Positions 17,195 to 26,779 of a stretch of 47,794 bases of DNA are shown piece after piece. The notes below the pieces were generated by a model. That model made no database searches and had not been told where the DNA came from. It saw nothing but the letters and a program-made list of their open reading frames with translations. Numbering within the stretch: position 1 is the stretch's first letter; every line of letters starts with the position of its first letter. The stretch is from Syntrophomonadaceae bacterium (lineage in GTDB: Bacteria > Bacillota > Syntrophomonadia > Syntrophomonadales > Syntrophomonadaceae): assembly GCA_028706315.1 (NCBI GenBank), contig JAQWBP010000015.1:1-47794 (forward strand), given 5' to 3'. A program made the translations under genes and the position numbers.

Positions 17195-18721
17195 TTAATG
17201 TTCTACAGCTATTTGCCGTTTACTATAAATTCTCTGGATATGCTCCCTTGAATACTCCGGGGTTAACAAGCTTACTGCGGGTACGACAGCTAAAGGTACC
17301 AGCATAGCCAAGGAACCAAAGAACGGGGTTCCCCATTGTAGTAGTAGATCTAAAACATACGGATTAATAAAGGACGGCTGCATGGTAATAATAAAATAGC
17401 CTCCCAGGGATATCGCCATCCCACATATCATGCCTACCCAAGCCCCTGATCTTGTCGTTTTCTTCCAGTAGAGGCCATACAGATAAGGAGCAAGAAATAC
17501 TCCGGCAACAGTACCCCAGGATAGCGCCATAAGGGTTAGGATAATGGCCGGCGGATTAAGCGCAAGCCATAAAGATAATGCGATAAAAACAACACACAGT
17601 ATCCTCATTAAAACCATAGTTTTCTTTTCACTTAAATGGGGCGCAATACCACCCTTAATCAAATCAAGCGAAACTGACGAACTTGATACCAGAACTAGCC
17701 CGGATAAGGTTGACATGGAAGCAGATAAAACCAGGAGAAGAATAAGGACTGCTACAACCTCCGGCAGCGTCTGGCTAATAATATTCGGCATTAAGAGGTC
17801 AGGACTTCCCTTACCGTTTAGCATGGGAAGTTTACCAAAAAACAGATGACTTAATGAACCAACATAATAAGCTCCACCGGTAATTATCAAGGAAAAAACT
17901 GTTGATACTATGGTAGCTTTTGGTATTACTGCTTCACTTTTTATGCCGTAAAATTTCTGGACCATCTGCGGTAATCCCCAGGTGCCAAAACTAGTAAGAA
18001 TAACCAGGGAAATGAGCCCAATAGCTCCCGGAGGCCCAACTGGGGCAACAAACTGAGGATTAATCTCCTTCAGAGATTGGTATCCCGTTGCTATCCCGCC
18101 AATTACATCACTACCAACTACAAAATAAACCATTAAGACAATACCTACTATCATAATTAAACCCTGCACAAAATCAATCAGGGTAACAGCAATGTAGCCA
18201 CCTAGTACTAAATAGAGCCCGGCTAGTACTGCCATTAAAAGGAGTGCAACTATGTACGGTATACCAAATATTTGCTCAAAAAGATAACTCAAGCCCATGA
18301 AGACTGAGGCAGAATAAGGAATAAAAAAGATAAATATGATCAGACTTGAGAAAATTTTCATATTCTTTGAATCATATCGGGCCTCGAGAAATGAAGGCAT
18401 TGTAAGCACATTCAGGCGACTTGTCATTTCTCTAGTTCTAGTTCCGAGTACTTTCCAGGCTAGAAATGTACCCAGTATGGCATTGCCAACGGCTATCCAT
18501 AGGGCAGATAACCCAAAACCCCAGCCCACTTTTCCGGCAAATCCTATAATTAAAACCGCGGAAAAATAAGCCGTACCATAAGAAAAAGCGGACATCCAGG
18601 GTCCAATTGACCGGTTGCCAACTACAAAATCATTGACTGTTTTCGTTTTAGTCCTGGTATATAGACTTAATCCTAAAATCATCGCAACAAAAGCTAACAA
18701 CATAGATACTTTGAGTGTCAT
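17195..18721 (-). CDS. Sodium:solute symporter (SSS family)
   Basis: The 508-aa protein has about 13 hydrophobic segments and belongs to the SSS family (PutP/SGLT type), which couples solute uptake to the sodium gradient across the cytoplasmic membrane. Supporting segments are NDFVVGNRSIGPWMSAFSYGT (TM2 region), a conserved GWGFGLSALW, and LSASMSTLSGLVLVSSSSVS, the Ser-rich sodium site in TM8. The start ATG follows GGAGG at 8 nt. The substrate cannot be read: neighbours (speE downstream, hisC upstream in the window) fit amines, amino acids or carboxylates equally. Confidence 0.9.
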   Translation of the reverse strand: MTLKVSMLLAFVAMILGLSLYTRTKTKTVNDFVVGNRSIGPWMSAFSYGTAYFSAVLIIGFAGKVGWGFGLSALWIAVGNAILGTFLAWKVLGTRTREMTSRLNVLTMPSFLEARYDSKNMKIFSSLIIFIFFIPYSASVFMGLSYLFEQIFGIPYIVALLLMAVLAGLYLVLGGYIAVTLIDFVQGLIMIVGIVLMVYFVVGSDVIGGIATGYQSLKEINPQFVAPVGPPGAIGLISLVILTSFGTWGLPQMVQKFYGIKSEAVIPKATIVSTVFSLIITGGAYYVGSLSHLFFGKLPMLNGKGSPDLLMPNIISQTLPEVVAVLILLLVLSASMSTLSGLVLVSSSSVSLDLIKGGIAPHLSEKKTMVLMRILCVVFIALSLWLALNPPAIILTLMALSWGTVAGVFLAPYLYGLYWKKTTRSGAWVGMICGMAISLGGYFIITMQPSFINPYVLDLLLQWGTPFFGSLAMLVPLAVVPAVSLLTPEYSREHIQRIYSKRQIAVEH

Positions 18722-18798
18722 GCTACCGTCCTCCCATACAACCTATTAATTTTTTACCACACTAGTGGTTTCTTAAGAAATCCTACAATTCTACCGTA

Positions 18799-19629
18799 CT
18801 AACCCAAAAGTTCCTTAACATACTGAGGTAAATTGAATGCACCCTTGTGAATTCCTGCATTATAATATTTTAAACCATTTATAGTCTCTCTGTCATCTAT
18901 AATTTTTAAAGGACTATATTTTTTGCTGCCAATGGTAAAAGACCATGGCCCACTTACATAGGTTGGCACTGTTGCCAAATATACATAAGTCTGGGCAAAT
19001 ATAGTACTTAACGAATCGAACACCGATACAAAAATATCCTGATAAAAAATTGGGGATTCGGATTGGGCAACCATCATACCATCACTGGCTAATACCTTAA
19101 AAACGTTTTCATAAAATCCTTTACTATATAATTGTACTGCTGGCCCCACCGGGTCAGACGAATCAATAATAACAACATCATATTTTTCTTTGCTATTAGC
19201 TACAAATTTTATGCCGTCTTCCAAATAAAGATTAAGCCGCGGATCATCGAAAGCACATGCAATGGACGGAAGATATTTTTTACAGTTTTCAATGACCCTA
19301 CCGTCTATTTCCACCATATCGACTGCTTTTACATCTTTATGTTTAACTACCTCACGCAATGCGCCTCCATCACCGCCACCAATAATAAGTATCTTTTCTG
19401 GTTGCGGATGGCTATGCATGACAATATGAGTAATCATTTCATTATAAATAAACTCATCTTTCTCGCTTACCTGTAGTGCACCATCAAGTACTAATGCTTT
19501 TCCCCACTCCACTGTATCCACAATAGAAAGTTGCTGATAATCGGTAGTTTCCGTGTGTAAAATATTATTAATTTTCCATTGTACCCGGTAACCATCCGTG
19601 TTTATCTCGTTCATCCAGTATCCACTCAA
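18799..19629 (-). CDS. speE: Polyamine aminopropyltransferase (spermidine synthase)
   Basis: SpeE transfers an aminopropyl group from decarboxylated SAM to putrescine. The 276-aa length is typical. Visible motifs are the N-terminal YQQLSIVDT and LVLDGALQVSEKDEFIYNEM, the nucleotide-binding GGGDGGALREV (about 82-92), MVEIDGRVI, and the catalytic Asp in IIDSSDPVGPA. The start is TTG at 19629 behind GGGAGG with 8-nt spacing. No speD or arginine decarboxylase gene is in the window. Confidence 0.94.
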   Translation of the reverse strand: MSGYWMNEINTDGYRVQWKINNILHTETTDYQQLSIVDTVEWGKALVLDGALQVSEKDEFIYNEMITHIVMHSHPQPEKILIIGGGDGGALREVVKHKDVKAVDMVEIDGRVIENCKKYLPSIACAFDDPRLNLYLEDGIKFVANSKEKYDVVIIDSSDPVGPAVQLYSKGFYENVFKVLASDGMMVAQSESPIFYQDIFVSVFDSLSTIFAQTYVYLATVPTYVSGPWSFTIGSKKYSPLKIIDDRETINGLKYYNAGIHKGAFNLPQYVKELLG

Positions 19630-19656
19630 ATATGCTGCCTCCCTTTCGTTATAAGC

Positions 19657-19962
19657 TTAGGTCGTATATTTTTCTGCAATTAGTCCTTTAATTAGCTCTG
19701 TATTAGTTTGCAGGGATTTCTGGTTACTAAAATCTATTGCTAATAGTGTAGCCTTTACTATGGCATCAATTTCCTCATCATTTTCTCCTTTTAACCATAC
19801 TTTAAGAATGGCAAAGAGCCCTGAATTATCTCTTTGCAGTACAGACATATCTAATAAATTTAATAAGAAATGCATTTCTTCAGAATTTAGTCTGCCCCGT
19901 ACACACAAATCAACAATCAAACTGGCTGTTTCATCATAAATTTTCTTTTTATTATATGCCAT
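19657..19962 (-). CDS. Small protein of unknown function coupled to the DnaB-like helicase
   Basis: I do not recognise this 101-aa, helical, acidic protein. It begins MAYNKKKIYDETASLIVDL and has no membrane segment or metal motif. Its ATG overlaps the helicase stop in a TAATG junction, so it is translationally coupled. That placement suggests an accessory to the dnaD-dnaB pair, but this is inference from position only. Confidence 0.7.
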   Translation of the reverse strand: MAYNKKKIYDETASLIVDLCVRGRLNSEEMHFLLNLLDMSVLQRDNSGLFAILKVWLKGENDEEIDAIVKATLLAIDFSNQKSLQTNTELIKGLIAEKYTT

Positions 19963-21335
19963 TATGGCGCAACCCTTTCAGCATCTTTCATACTCTGTTT
20001 TTGCAGATCAAATGTTATAGGTATGCGAACTCCACTTCTTCCATCACGGTTTTTATCCACATAGATATAATAATTGGGATTTAAATACTTTTTTAAATCT
20101 TCATTATCTTCGAGCTCTTCTCTGGGAATAGGCGACATTTTCAACATTAGGTCACATTCATTTTTCATCCTTTTTGCACCTTGTAAACTGCCGTCAGGAT
20201 TAAGCTGAACAAGACACATGACTGCAATTTTCAGATTTTGGGCCAGCAGCTTTTGCGTTTTAACTATCTGTTCAAGTATCTGCCATTCTTGTAGTTTCGG
20301 ATCCTGCTTTTCCATTCTACCAACATAGTCTATAATCATCATATCAATTTGTTTTTGTGTTTTAAATTTCCGCGCAATGGAAATAGTTTTTTCCGGAGTT
20401 AGATTGGGGCAAGGATAAGAATAAAACCCGCTTTCGCTCAGACGTGAATAGCCATTTAATATAATTGATAATTCTGTATTAGTTATATCTCCAGTACGTA
20501 TACGGTCATGCTCAATTCCAGATAATATAGCGCCCCAACGCAATGCTATTTGTTCACGGCTCATCTCCGTATTTAAATATAATATATTTTTTCGATGTTC
20601 GACCGCGATAGCTTTAGCCGTATGTAGGGCAAATGCAGTTTTACCATGACCAGTCTGGGCACCAAGAATAATTAAATCACCTGGTTTATACCCCAGGGTT
20701 AAGTGATTAAGATTATCAAAACCAGTCGTTAGGCCATCAAGAGGTAAAACTCCCTTATGGATTTCCTTTATTTCCATAAAACGGCGAAACCGTCTTTCAA
20801 CTTCATCATAACCTGTTTTCGCTAGCTCTTCAGGTGTATCTATGTGATCATCAATTTCCAGAGCGGTGAGGTTAGTAAGCTTTTCCTCAGCAGCCATTAA
20901 GATTTGTTCAACATCAGCATCTGGTTCTTCCTCTATAATTTGGAAACTGCCTTTTAAAAAATCGATAAATTTCCTGAGCTTAGATTTGTCTTTAACCTTT
21001 TGAATCCAGTATTTGATATTTTCATCGTCGATATATTGCTCAGCAATATATTTTAATTCTTCGATATCTCGTGGATTTGTAAATACCCCCAGAGTATGTC
21101 CTTCTTTTAAAAGTTCCACATAAGTGGGGCGAATTTCCCTTTCAAAAAGACTGCAGGTCAGTTCAAAAACGGTTGCGTGTCTGGGTGCATAAAAATCCGA
21201 AGCTAATAAACTGTGATACGATTCAATACAAGCATCTTCCGAATGAAGCATTGATGACAATACTCTGCGTTCACTTTCTAGGTCGAATAAGTATTCGTCA
21301 GAAATTTGATCAGATATAGCCACATTCAAACTCAT
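19962..21335 (-). CDS. Replicative DNA helicase, DnaB family
   Basis: This 457-aa protein has the DnaB layout: an N-terminal helical domain (ESERRVLSSMLHSEDA), a linker, and a RecA-like motor. The motor shows Walker A GAQTGHGKTAFA (a variant of the usual GxPSMGKT), LNTEMSREQIALR (the usual FSLEMS region), Walker B MMIIDYVGRM and the C-terminal DKNRDGRSG motif. It would unwind DNA ahead of a fork. The Walker A variation and the nearby DnaD-like gene suggest a paralog or the helicase of an acquired replication module, but I cannot see whether the genome has another dnaB. The start ATG at 21335 follows AGGATGG. Confidence 0.88.
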   Translation of the reverse strand: MSLNVAISDQISDEYLFDLESERRVLSSMLHSEDACIESYHSLLASDFYAPRHATVFELTCSLFEREIRPTYVELLKEGHTLGVFTNPRDIEELKYIAEQYIDDENIKYWIQKVKDKSKLRKFIDFLKGSFQIIEEEPDADVEQILMAAEEKLTNLTALEIDDHIDTPEELAKTGYDEVERRFRRFMEIKEIHKGVLPLDGLTTGFDNLNHLTLGYKPGDLIILGAQTGHGKTAFALHTAKAIAVEHRKNILYLNTEMSREQIALRWGAILSGIEHDRIRTGDITNTELSIILNGYSRLSESGFYSYPCPNLTPEKTISIARKFKTQKQIDMMIIDYVGRMEKQDPKLQEWQILEQIVKTQKLLAQNLKIAVMCLVQLNPDGSLQGAKRMKNECDLMLKMSPIPREELEDNEDLKKYLNPNYYIYVDKNRDGRSGVRIPITFDLQKQSMKDAERVAP

Positions 21336-21383
21336 CACCATCCTAATAGAGCATACGAGCCGGTTAGTTTAATCTCCTAAAAA

Positions 21384-21415
21384 TTAAACGGGGATTTTAA
21401 CTAATCCCCGTTTAA
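21384..21415 (-). terminator. Hairpin between dnaD-like and dnaB-like genes
   Basis: TTAAACGGGGATT pairs with AATCCCCGTTTAA and is followed on the minus strand by TTTTTAGG. It lies just after the dnaD-like stop and would reduce or stop read-through into the helicase gene, only about 50 nt downstream. Confidence 0.75.
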
Positions 21416-21417
21416 TA

Positions 21418-22590
21418 TTATACCTTACTTTTTATTTCTTCCAAATCTCCTGGTGGGATATATAATTCATAATCGGTCGACTTAGTAGTATCTTTCTTGG
21501 TAGAAGAGGATTTTTTCTCTGTTTTTTTACGGGACTTGAACTCCCGAACTTCTTTTTCTGCATCCTCAACTTGTCTAATTTCTTTGCTCATCCAATCATG
21601 TAAAACACTGTCTATGTATTCCAGTCCGCCATTTTTGGTTCGCTGACACATTATTTCTCCAGCTTTCATTATCATAGCGTGAGAAAATCTCCAGTCATAG
21701 CGCCATTTATAATACACTTTTTTTCTGGCCTCCGCATTCATATCTATGCCCGTAAAGTTACCAAATTCGATAATATCCGGATCAAAATGGCTGATACGTA
21801 AGGCGGTATTTTTGTCTTTATCAACATAGTTTTTAAAATAGAGCCCCAGGCCTTCAACAGTATTGATTGAATACTCTTTAAGATCTTTAGCAATTCTGGT
21901 AATATCCCTGGGATTATTAATTTTACGTTCGAAACAGAATTCTAACATACATAATAAAAATTCGGGCGTAAAGGCCAGCTCGTCCAACCATTTTTTTAAT
22001 TCGTTAGACATTTTAACACTTAAAAGATTGCCAGTTTTTTTAGCTATAAAATCAGCCAGTTTCTTATAATTGTTATTCCCATCATTATATACATCAATTG
22101 TGTTAAGGGAAACACTCTTCTGTTTTGCTGCATCAAGCTCTAACTCTAGTTGTTCAACTTTTTTACGGTATTCAAGGGCAATTGCCTCGGCCTTTTCTAT
22201 TTCCTCTGCGGCAGTATCCTTTTCAAAACGCAGCTTAGGATGATCACGAATAACTAGCGACTCAAGCTTGTCCATTAAAGGTTCAATATAAATCTCTTTA
22301 TCAGCAAAAGTTTTATTTCCCTCTTCAATTTTGATAATCCCTGATTTTGCCAAACGATTTAATCTCCGCGATAATTTTTGTTTGGTCAAAGAAGGGCATG
22401 CTTGTAATACCTGTCCGGCTTCTATTCCAGTCTCATATAGTGGTTTAGCTCTTTGAAAAGAGTAAATTATAGTAGCAATTATACCTATATCCTCTATTTC
22501 GAGGTCAAGTTCTTTTGAATAGTAAAATATGATTCCGGGAACATTTGCATAGCCCCAGCGGTGGATTTCGAGTGATGCAGATCTATCCAT
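21418..22590 (-). CDS. DnaD-domain replication initiation protein
   Basis: The 390-aa protein has an N-terminal winged helix (about 20-100, with LTKQKLSRRLNRLAKSGII), a coiled coil (about 125-160), a DnaB2/DnaD-type helical region (FTPEFLLCMLEFCFERKINN), and a second DnaD-like copy ending in YIDSVLHDWMSKEI. The tail is lysine- and serine-rich. DnaD-family proteins open DNA and help load DnaB helicase at origins or stalled forks. The helicase gene is next downstream. The SD GGAGGAG is 10 nt before the ATG. No phage genes are adjacent, so it may be a chromosomal primosome component. Confidence 0.82.
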   Translation of the reverse strand: MDRSASLEIHRWGYANVPGIIFYYSKELDLEIEDIGIIATIIYSFQRAKPLYETGIEAGQVLQACPSLTKQKLSRRLNRLAKSGIIKIEEGNKTFADKEIYIEPLMDKLESLVIRDHPKLRFEKDTAAEEIEKAEAIALEYRKKVEQLELELDAAKQKSVSLNTIDVYNDGNNNYKKLADFIAKKTGNLLSVKMSNELKKWLDELAFTPEFLLCMLEFCFERKINNPRDITRIAKDLKEYSINTVEGLGLYFKNYVDKDKNTALRISHFDPDIIEFGNFTGIDMNAEARKKVYYKWRYDWRFSHAMIMKAGEIMCQRTKNGGLEYIDSVLHDWMSKEIRQVEDAEKEVREFKSRKKTEKKSSSTKKDTTKSTDYELYIPPGDLEEIKSKV

Positions 22591-22835
22591 TAATAAAAAT
22601 CTCCTCCAATGAAAAACCGAGTATGAAGATTATAGCACCTTGATTCTCAAACTTACAAGCAACACTATTAGAGGTTATTAGGAAGAAAAAGCACCTAATA
22701 TAATATATTCGTAGAAATACTGGCAACAAGTATAATGGCCATTATTTCTTGAAAAATCATATTTTTTACTTGTTTAATTATGTTTAAACTTCCTTAGTTA
22801 ATGTCAGGAATCAGCTATTAACCCTATTAACATTT

Positions 22836-24413
22836 TCAGATTGTTTTATTAATTTTTTCTAATTTATCAATAATTTCTTGATAATTATTTTCCTGATAGT
22901 TCTGCTGGAGAATATTATTTAATTTTACCCTTAATTCAAGATATAATTTTTCGGCCAAAATCGCTTTTTCTATGTTGTCGGGAGCAATGGGCTTTTCAGC
23001 CAGTAAAGATTCTGATGGTTTGAGTTCAACCTTTTCCAGCCACTCCGGAATATAAACTGGTATATTTAGCTCTTCCTTTATTGCATCAGATAAAGATAGC
23101 TGGGATTCTTCTTCACCATGGACCAGAAATATTCCCCGGGGCGGGACAACAAAATTTTTCAGCCAGGATAAAAGTCCTGCCCGATCTGCATGGGCTGAAT
23201 ATGCTTCGATACTTTTTATTTCAGCTTTTACTGCCACCTGTTCACCATGAATTTTAACTAGTTTTTCGCCTTCAGCAATCCTTCTTCCCAGGGTACCTTC
23301 CGCCTGATACCCTACTAAAAGGATGGTTGATTCTGGCCGCCACAAATTGTGCTTCAGGTGATGCTTTATTCTTCCAGCATCACACATGCCACTCGCAGAT
23401 ATTATTATTGTATTTCCTTTGATCTTATTAAGCTCCATAGATTCTTGCTGGGTTCTAGAAAATTTTAAATTCGGGATTTCGAGGGGATGTTCTCCACTTT
23501 CCACAAGCTGTCTTGTTTCATCATCGTAATATTCTGTATGCTTGTGAAAAATTTCAGTGGCGGCTATAGCCAGGGGACTGTCAATATAGACATCTATATT
23601 AGAACTTAGTAATCCTTGACTATATAAATCATTCAAATCGTATAAGAGATCCTGAGTACGTTCCACGGCAAAGGAAGGAATGATTAGATTTCCACCTTTA
23701 CGCATAGTTGCATCTATAACTTCCCGTAGTTTTTCTACTCTCCGGTTTATATCTTTGTGATACCTGCTGCCATAGGTTGTTTCTAAAATTACATAATCTG
23801 CGTTTTCTATTATTGCTGGATCTTTAACTATTGGTTGGTTACCATTTCCTAAATCCCCACTGAAAACGAATTTTAGTTTTTTGTCATCTTCTTCAATCCA
23901 TAATTCGATAATATTGGAACCAAGAATATGCCCAGCATCCCTCAACCTGATTTCTATGCCAGGAGCTAGTGATATAATTTCATCTGTATTTAATGACCTG
24001 AACTGTAATAAAGCATTATCTGCATCATCTGAGGTATAGATTGGCTCTAATAGCGGTTTTCCGGCCCTTTTAAATTTGCGGTTTTTTCGTTCTACTTCTG
24101 TTTCCTGAATATGTGCCGAATCAGGAAGTAAAACGCCGGCTAATTCTTGCGTGGCATGACTACAGAAAATTGGACCCCGAAAACCGTATTTGCATAATTT
24201 AGGTGTTAATCCGATATGATCTATGTGGGCATGAGTGAGTATTAGAAAATCAATCGAGCCGGGATCTACAGAAAACTTACCATAGTTTCTTTCTTTAATT
24301 TCTTTAGGTCCCTGAAAAAGCCCACAGTCAATCGCAAAGCGAGTAGTACCTGTTTCTAACAGAAAAAAGGAGCCTGTAACTGTTTTCGCAGCTCCTAGAA
24401 ATTGAAGTTTCAT
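22836..24413 (-). CDS. Beta-CASP metallo-beta-lactamase RNA nuclease
   Basis: This 525-aa cytoplasmic enzyme has the metallo-beta-lactamase signature THAHIDHIG (about 59-67) and the further metal ligands HILGSN and FSGDLGNG. The beta-CASP insertion contains ETTYGSRYH, PSFAVERTQ, SASGMCDAGRIKHHL and the final His in IEAYSAHADRAGL. This is the set of motifs found in CPSF73-like RNA endonucleases/5'-exonucleases. A C-terminal extension of about 70 residues is helical and lysine-rich. It probably processes RNA; the target is not known. Confidence 0.92.
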   Translation of the reverse strand: MKLQFLGAAKTVTGSFFLLETGTTRFAIDCGLFQGPKEIKERNYGKFSVDPGSIDFLILTHAHIDHIGLTPKLCKYGFRGPIFCSHATQELAGVLLPDSAHIQETEVERKNRKFKRAGKPLLEPIYTSDDADNALLQFRSLNTDEIISLAPGIEIRLRDAGHILGSNIIELWIEEDDKKLKFVFSGDLGNGNQPIVKDPAIIENADYVILETTYGSRYHKDINRRVEKLREVIDATMRKGGNLIIPSFAVERTQDLLYDLNDLYSQGLLSSNIDVYIDSPLAIAATEIFHKHTEYYDDETRQLVESGEHPLEIPNLKFSRTQQESMELNKIKGNTIIISASGMCDAGRIKHHLKHNLWRPESTILLVGYQAEGTLGRRIAEGEKLVKIHGEQVAVKAEIKSIEAYSAHADRAGLLSWLKNFVVPPRGIFLVHGEEESQLSLSDAIKEELNIPVYIPEWLEKVELKPSESLLAEKPIAPDNIEKAILAEKLYLELRVKLNNILQQNYQENNYQEIIDKLEKINKTI

Positions 24414-24449
24414 TCCCTATTCCCCCAGTATTGAAATATATTAGTTTAA

Positions 24450-24926
24450 TTATACTGCAACTATCTTCATCGTGTCCCTCTTTTTTGACAACTTATTGTA
24501 TTCCTGGTAAAATTCTATAATTTCCAGGCGAATTAGAGAAATATCTCCGCTTTCAAGAGCTCTTTCGATATTGGTAAAGCTGTTACGGCCAAATTCTCGT
24601 ACTATCTCATTACTGTCGAGATCTTTAATATGCTCACTGTAACGGTGATGAATTTGTTCAAAAATACCGTAATAAAGCTCTTTAATCTGTTCAACACGTA
24701 TAGCTACCTGTTCGATAGCTAAATCATCTTTTTCAGCAATATGCAGCAAGCTATGAAACAAGTTATGTATAAGTTTATTATGAAAAACTGCCACCATAAC
24801 TTCACGTCGGTATTGTTTACAAAGTAGATAGCGCAAATAGTCCTTCAGAGCTCTTTGTCCGGAGGGACCCAAAATCTGGTATGAGTTCAAGAGTTCAAGC
24901 TCGTCTATAGTTATATCTCCGACCAC
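24450..24926 (-). CDS. Helical protein of unknown function
   Basis: I do not recognise this 158-aa all-helical protein. The start of the protein (LLNSYQILGPSGQRALKDYLRYL) resembles the tail segment that often follows XRE-type helix-turn-helix domains, but no HTH is present. The start is GTG at 24926 behind a perfect AAGGAGG. Just upstream TTTAGT/ACTAAA arms (24940-24959) could be an operator. It lies 36 nt before the RNA nuclease gene on the same strand, so the two are probably one operon. Confidence 0.75.
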   Translation of the reverse strand: MVGDITIDELELLNSYQILGPSGQRALKDYLRYLLCKQYRREVMVAVFHNKLIHNLFHSLLHIAEKDDLAIEQVAIRVEQIKELYYGIFEQIHHRYSEHIKDLDSNEIVREFGRNSFTNIERALESGDISLIRLEIIEFYQEYNKLSKKRDTMKIVAV

Positions 24927-25070
24927 AAAAAAACCTCCTTTAGTCCTAAGGTACTAAAAGAGGTTTCCACCTGTATCTATATAATTCCTTTAGTTATTTA
25001 TCGTATTATTACTGTTAATTCCTATGCCATTCGGCATTATTCTTAAGTTTACCTTCATTATATTGGTAAA

Positions 25071-26246
25071 TTATACTGATCTATGTCGAGTAAGGAAATT
25101 TCCCATCTTTTCAATAGCATTTTCAATATTGTTTATGCTGGCTGCATAACAACAGCGGATAAAACCTTCGCCAATAGAGCCAAAGGCGTTACCAGGAACT
25201 ACTGCAACTTGTTCCTCTACTAAAAGTTTTTCGCAGAAATCCTCGCTATTCATGCCAGAACTATCTATAGAGGGAAAACAATAAAACGCTCCTCTAGGCT
25301 CAAAACACTCCAGACCGATTTCTTTTAACCCAGATAATATAATCTTTCTGCGGCAATTATAACTCTCCAGCATTTTCTTTCTTTCCGTATCACCATTACG
25401 TAAAGCTTCAATAGCTGCCTTCTGGCCCATAATGGGGGCACACATGATTGTGTACTGGTGAATTTTGGTCATCGCCCCAATTATGTCAGGATGCCCACAG
25501 GCATATCCTATTCTCCAACCTGTCATAGCAAATGCTTTAGAAAAGCCGTTTAGTAAAACAGTTCTATCTTTCATGCCTGGCAATGATGCTATTGATATAT
25601 GTTTGTTGTCATAAGTTAACTCTGAATATATTTCATCCGAGATAACTATTAAATCATTTTTAATTATAATATCAGTTAAAGCTTCTAAATCTTCCCGATC
25701 CATTATACCCCCGGTTGGGTTGTTAGGGTAAGCCAGAATTAATATTTTGCTTTTGGGAGTAATACACTTCTCAAGGTGCTCAGGTTTTAGACGGTATTCA
25801 TCAGCGGCAAAAGTCGGCACTGAAACAGGCTTTCCATAGGCCAGACTCGATCCGGCACCATAAGCTACAAATGATGGTTCAGGTACTAACACTTCATCTC
25901 CTGGTTCAAGCAAAGTACGTAAAGCTAGATCAACAGCTTCACTAACTCCTACTGTTACCAGGACTTCATCTTGCGGCTCATATTCGACACCTATCGAACG
26001 TTTCATATATGCAGCAATTTCCTCCCTCAGTTCCAGTAAACCATGGTTGGAAGTATACATGGTGTAACCTTTTTCCAGTGAGTAAAAACACTCTTCCCTA
26101 ATATGCCAGGGAGTAACAAAATCAGGTTCCCCTACTCCCAAAGATATTACCCCTTTAGTTTGTGTCACCAGATCAAAGAATTTTCTGATACCTGATGGGG
26201 GCACAGATTTAACAACAGTTGAGATATATTTATCCATCGTGTTCAA
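25071..26246 (-). CDS. Class I/II aminotransferase, likely alanine-linked
   Basis: The 391-aa fold-type I aminotransferase shows ISLGVGEPDFVTPW, YTSNHGLLELREEIA, AYPNNPTGG, VISDEIYSEL and the PLP lysine in NGFSKAFAMTGWRIGYACG. It would exchange an amino group between an amino acid and a 2-oxoacid. The operon has an Lrp/AsnC regulator gene in front and a T-box leader whose specifier reads GCC, an alanine codon. I therefore infer a role in making alanine from pyruvate. Aspartate or aromatic substrates remain possible from the fold alone. The start is TTG at 26246, overlapping the regulator's stop by 4 nt. Confidence 0.88.
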   Translation of the reverse strand: MNTMDKYISTVVKSVPPSGIRKFFDLVTQTKGVISLGVGEPDFVTPWHIREECFYSLEKGYTMYTSNHGLLELREEIAAYMKRSIGVEYEPQDEVLVTVGVSEAVDLALRTLLEPGDEVLVPEPSFVAYGAGSSLAYGKPVSVPTFAADEYRLKPEHLEKCITPKSKILILAYPNNPTGGIMDREDLEALTDIIIKNDLIVISDEIYSELTYDNKHISIASLPGMKDRTVLLNGFSKAFAMTGWRIGYACGHPDIIGAMTKIHQYTIMCAPIMGQKAAIEALRNGDTERKKMLESYNCRRKIILSGLKEIGLECFEPRGAFYCFPSIDSSGMNSEDFCEKLLVEEQVAVVPGNAFGSIGEGFIRCCYAASINNIENAIEKMGNFLTRHRSV

Positions 26247-26731
26247 GGACTAACCACCAGCCTTTTATCTTCTTCAGGTTCTTCAAAAATAAAGTTTTCT
26301 TGCTTATAAGTTTTAAGAATAAAATGAGTAACAGTACTCTGAACTTGATCCAAAGTAGAAAGTTTCTGCGATACAAACTTAGATATATCTTTCATGGTCT
26401 TGCCACAGACTACTACTGATAGGTCATAAGTACCACTCATTAAATAGACAGACCGAACTTCAGGAAAACGGCAAATTCTATCAGCAACATTATGAAAACC
26501 AACTTCACGTTCGGGAGCAACTTTTACTTCGATCATTGCCGTCACGCCATCTTCTCCAAACTTTTCCCAGTTAATGATAGTGTTGTAACCCAAGATATAG
26601 CTTTCTTTTTCCAAAAGCTTAAGGGTTTCCCTTACAACAGTCTCATCTTCATCAAGCATAACTGCTATTGTTTTCGGGTTTAATTTAGCGTCATGTTCGA
26701 TTAAACCTAGAATCTTTTTTTTCAACTCCAT
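26243..26731 (-). CDS. Lrp/AsnC-family transcriptional regulator
   Basis: The 162-aa protein has an N-terminal winged helix (KKKILGLIEHDAKLNPKTIAVML) and a C-terminal RAM ligand-binding domain (about 65-145) with VRSVYLMSGTYDLSVVV. Lrp/AsnC proteins form octamers and respond to amino acids. It is co-transcribed with the downstream aminotransferase, which it overlaps by 4 nt, and probably regulates this or other amino-acid genes. It is itself under the alanine-type T-box leader. Confidence 0.9.
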   Translation of the reverse strand: MELKKKILGLIEHDAKLNPKTIAVMLDEDETVVRETLKLLEKESYILGYNTIINWEKFGEDGVTAMIEVKVAPEREVGFHNVADRICRFPEVRSVYLMSGTYDLSVVVCGKTMKDISKFVSQKLSTLDQVQSTVTHFILKTYKQENFIFEEPEEDKRLVVSP

Positions 26732-26779
26732 GAACCATCCTCCTTTGCTATGAATAATTACACAGTTAAAAATATAAAT

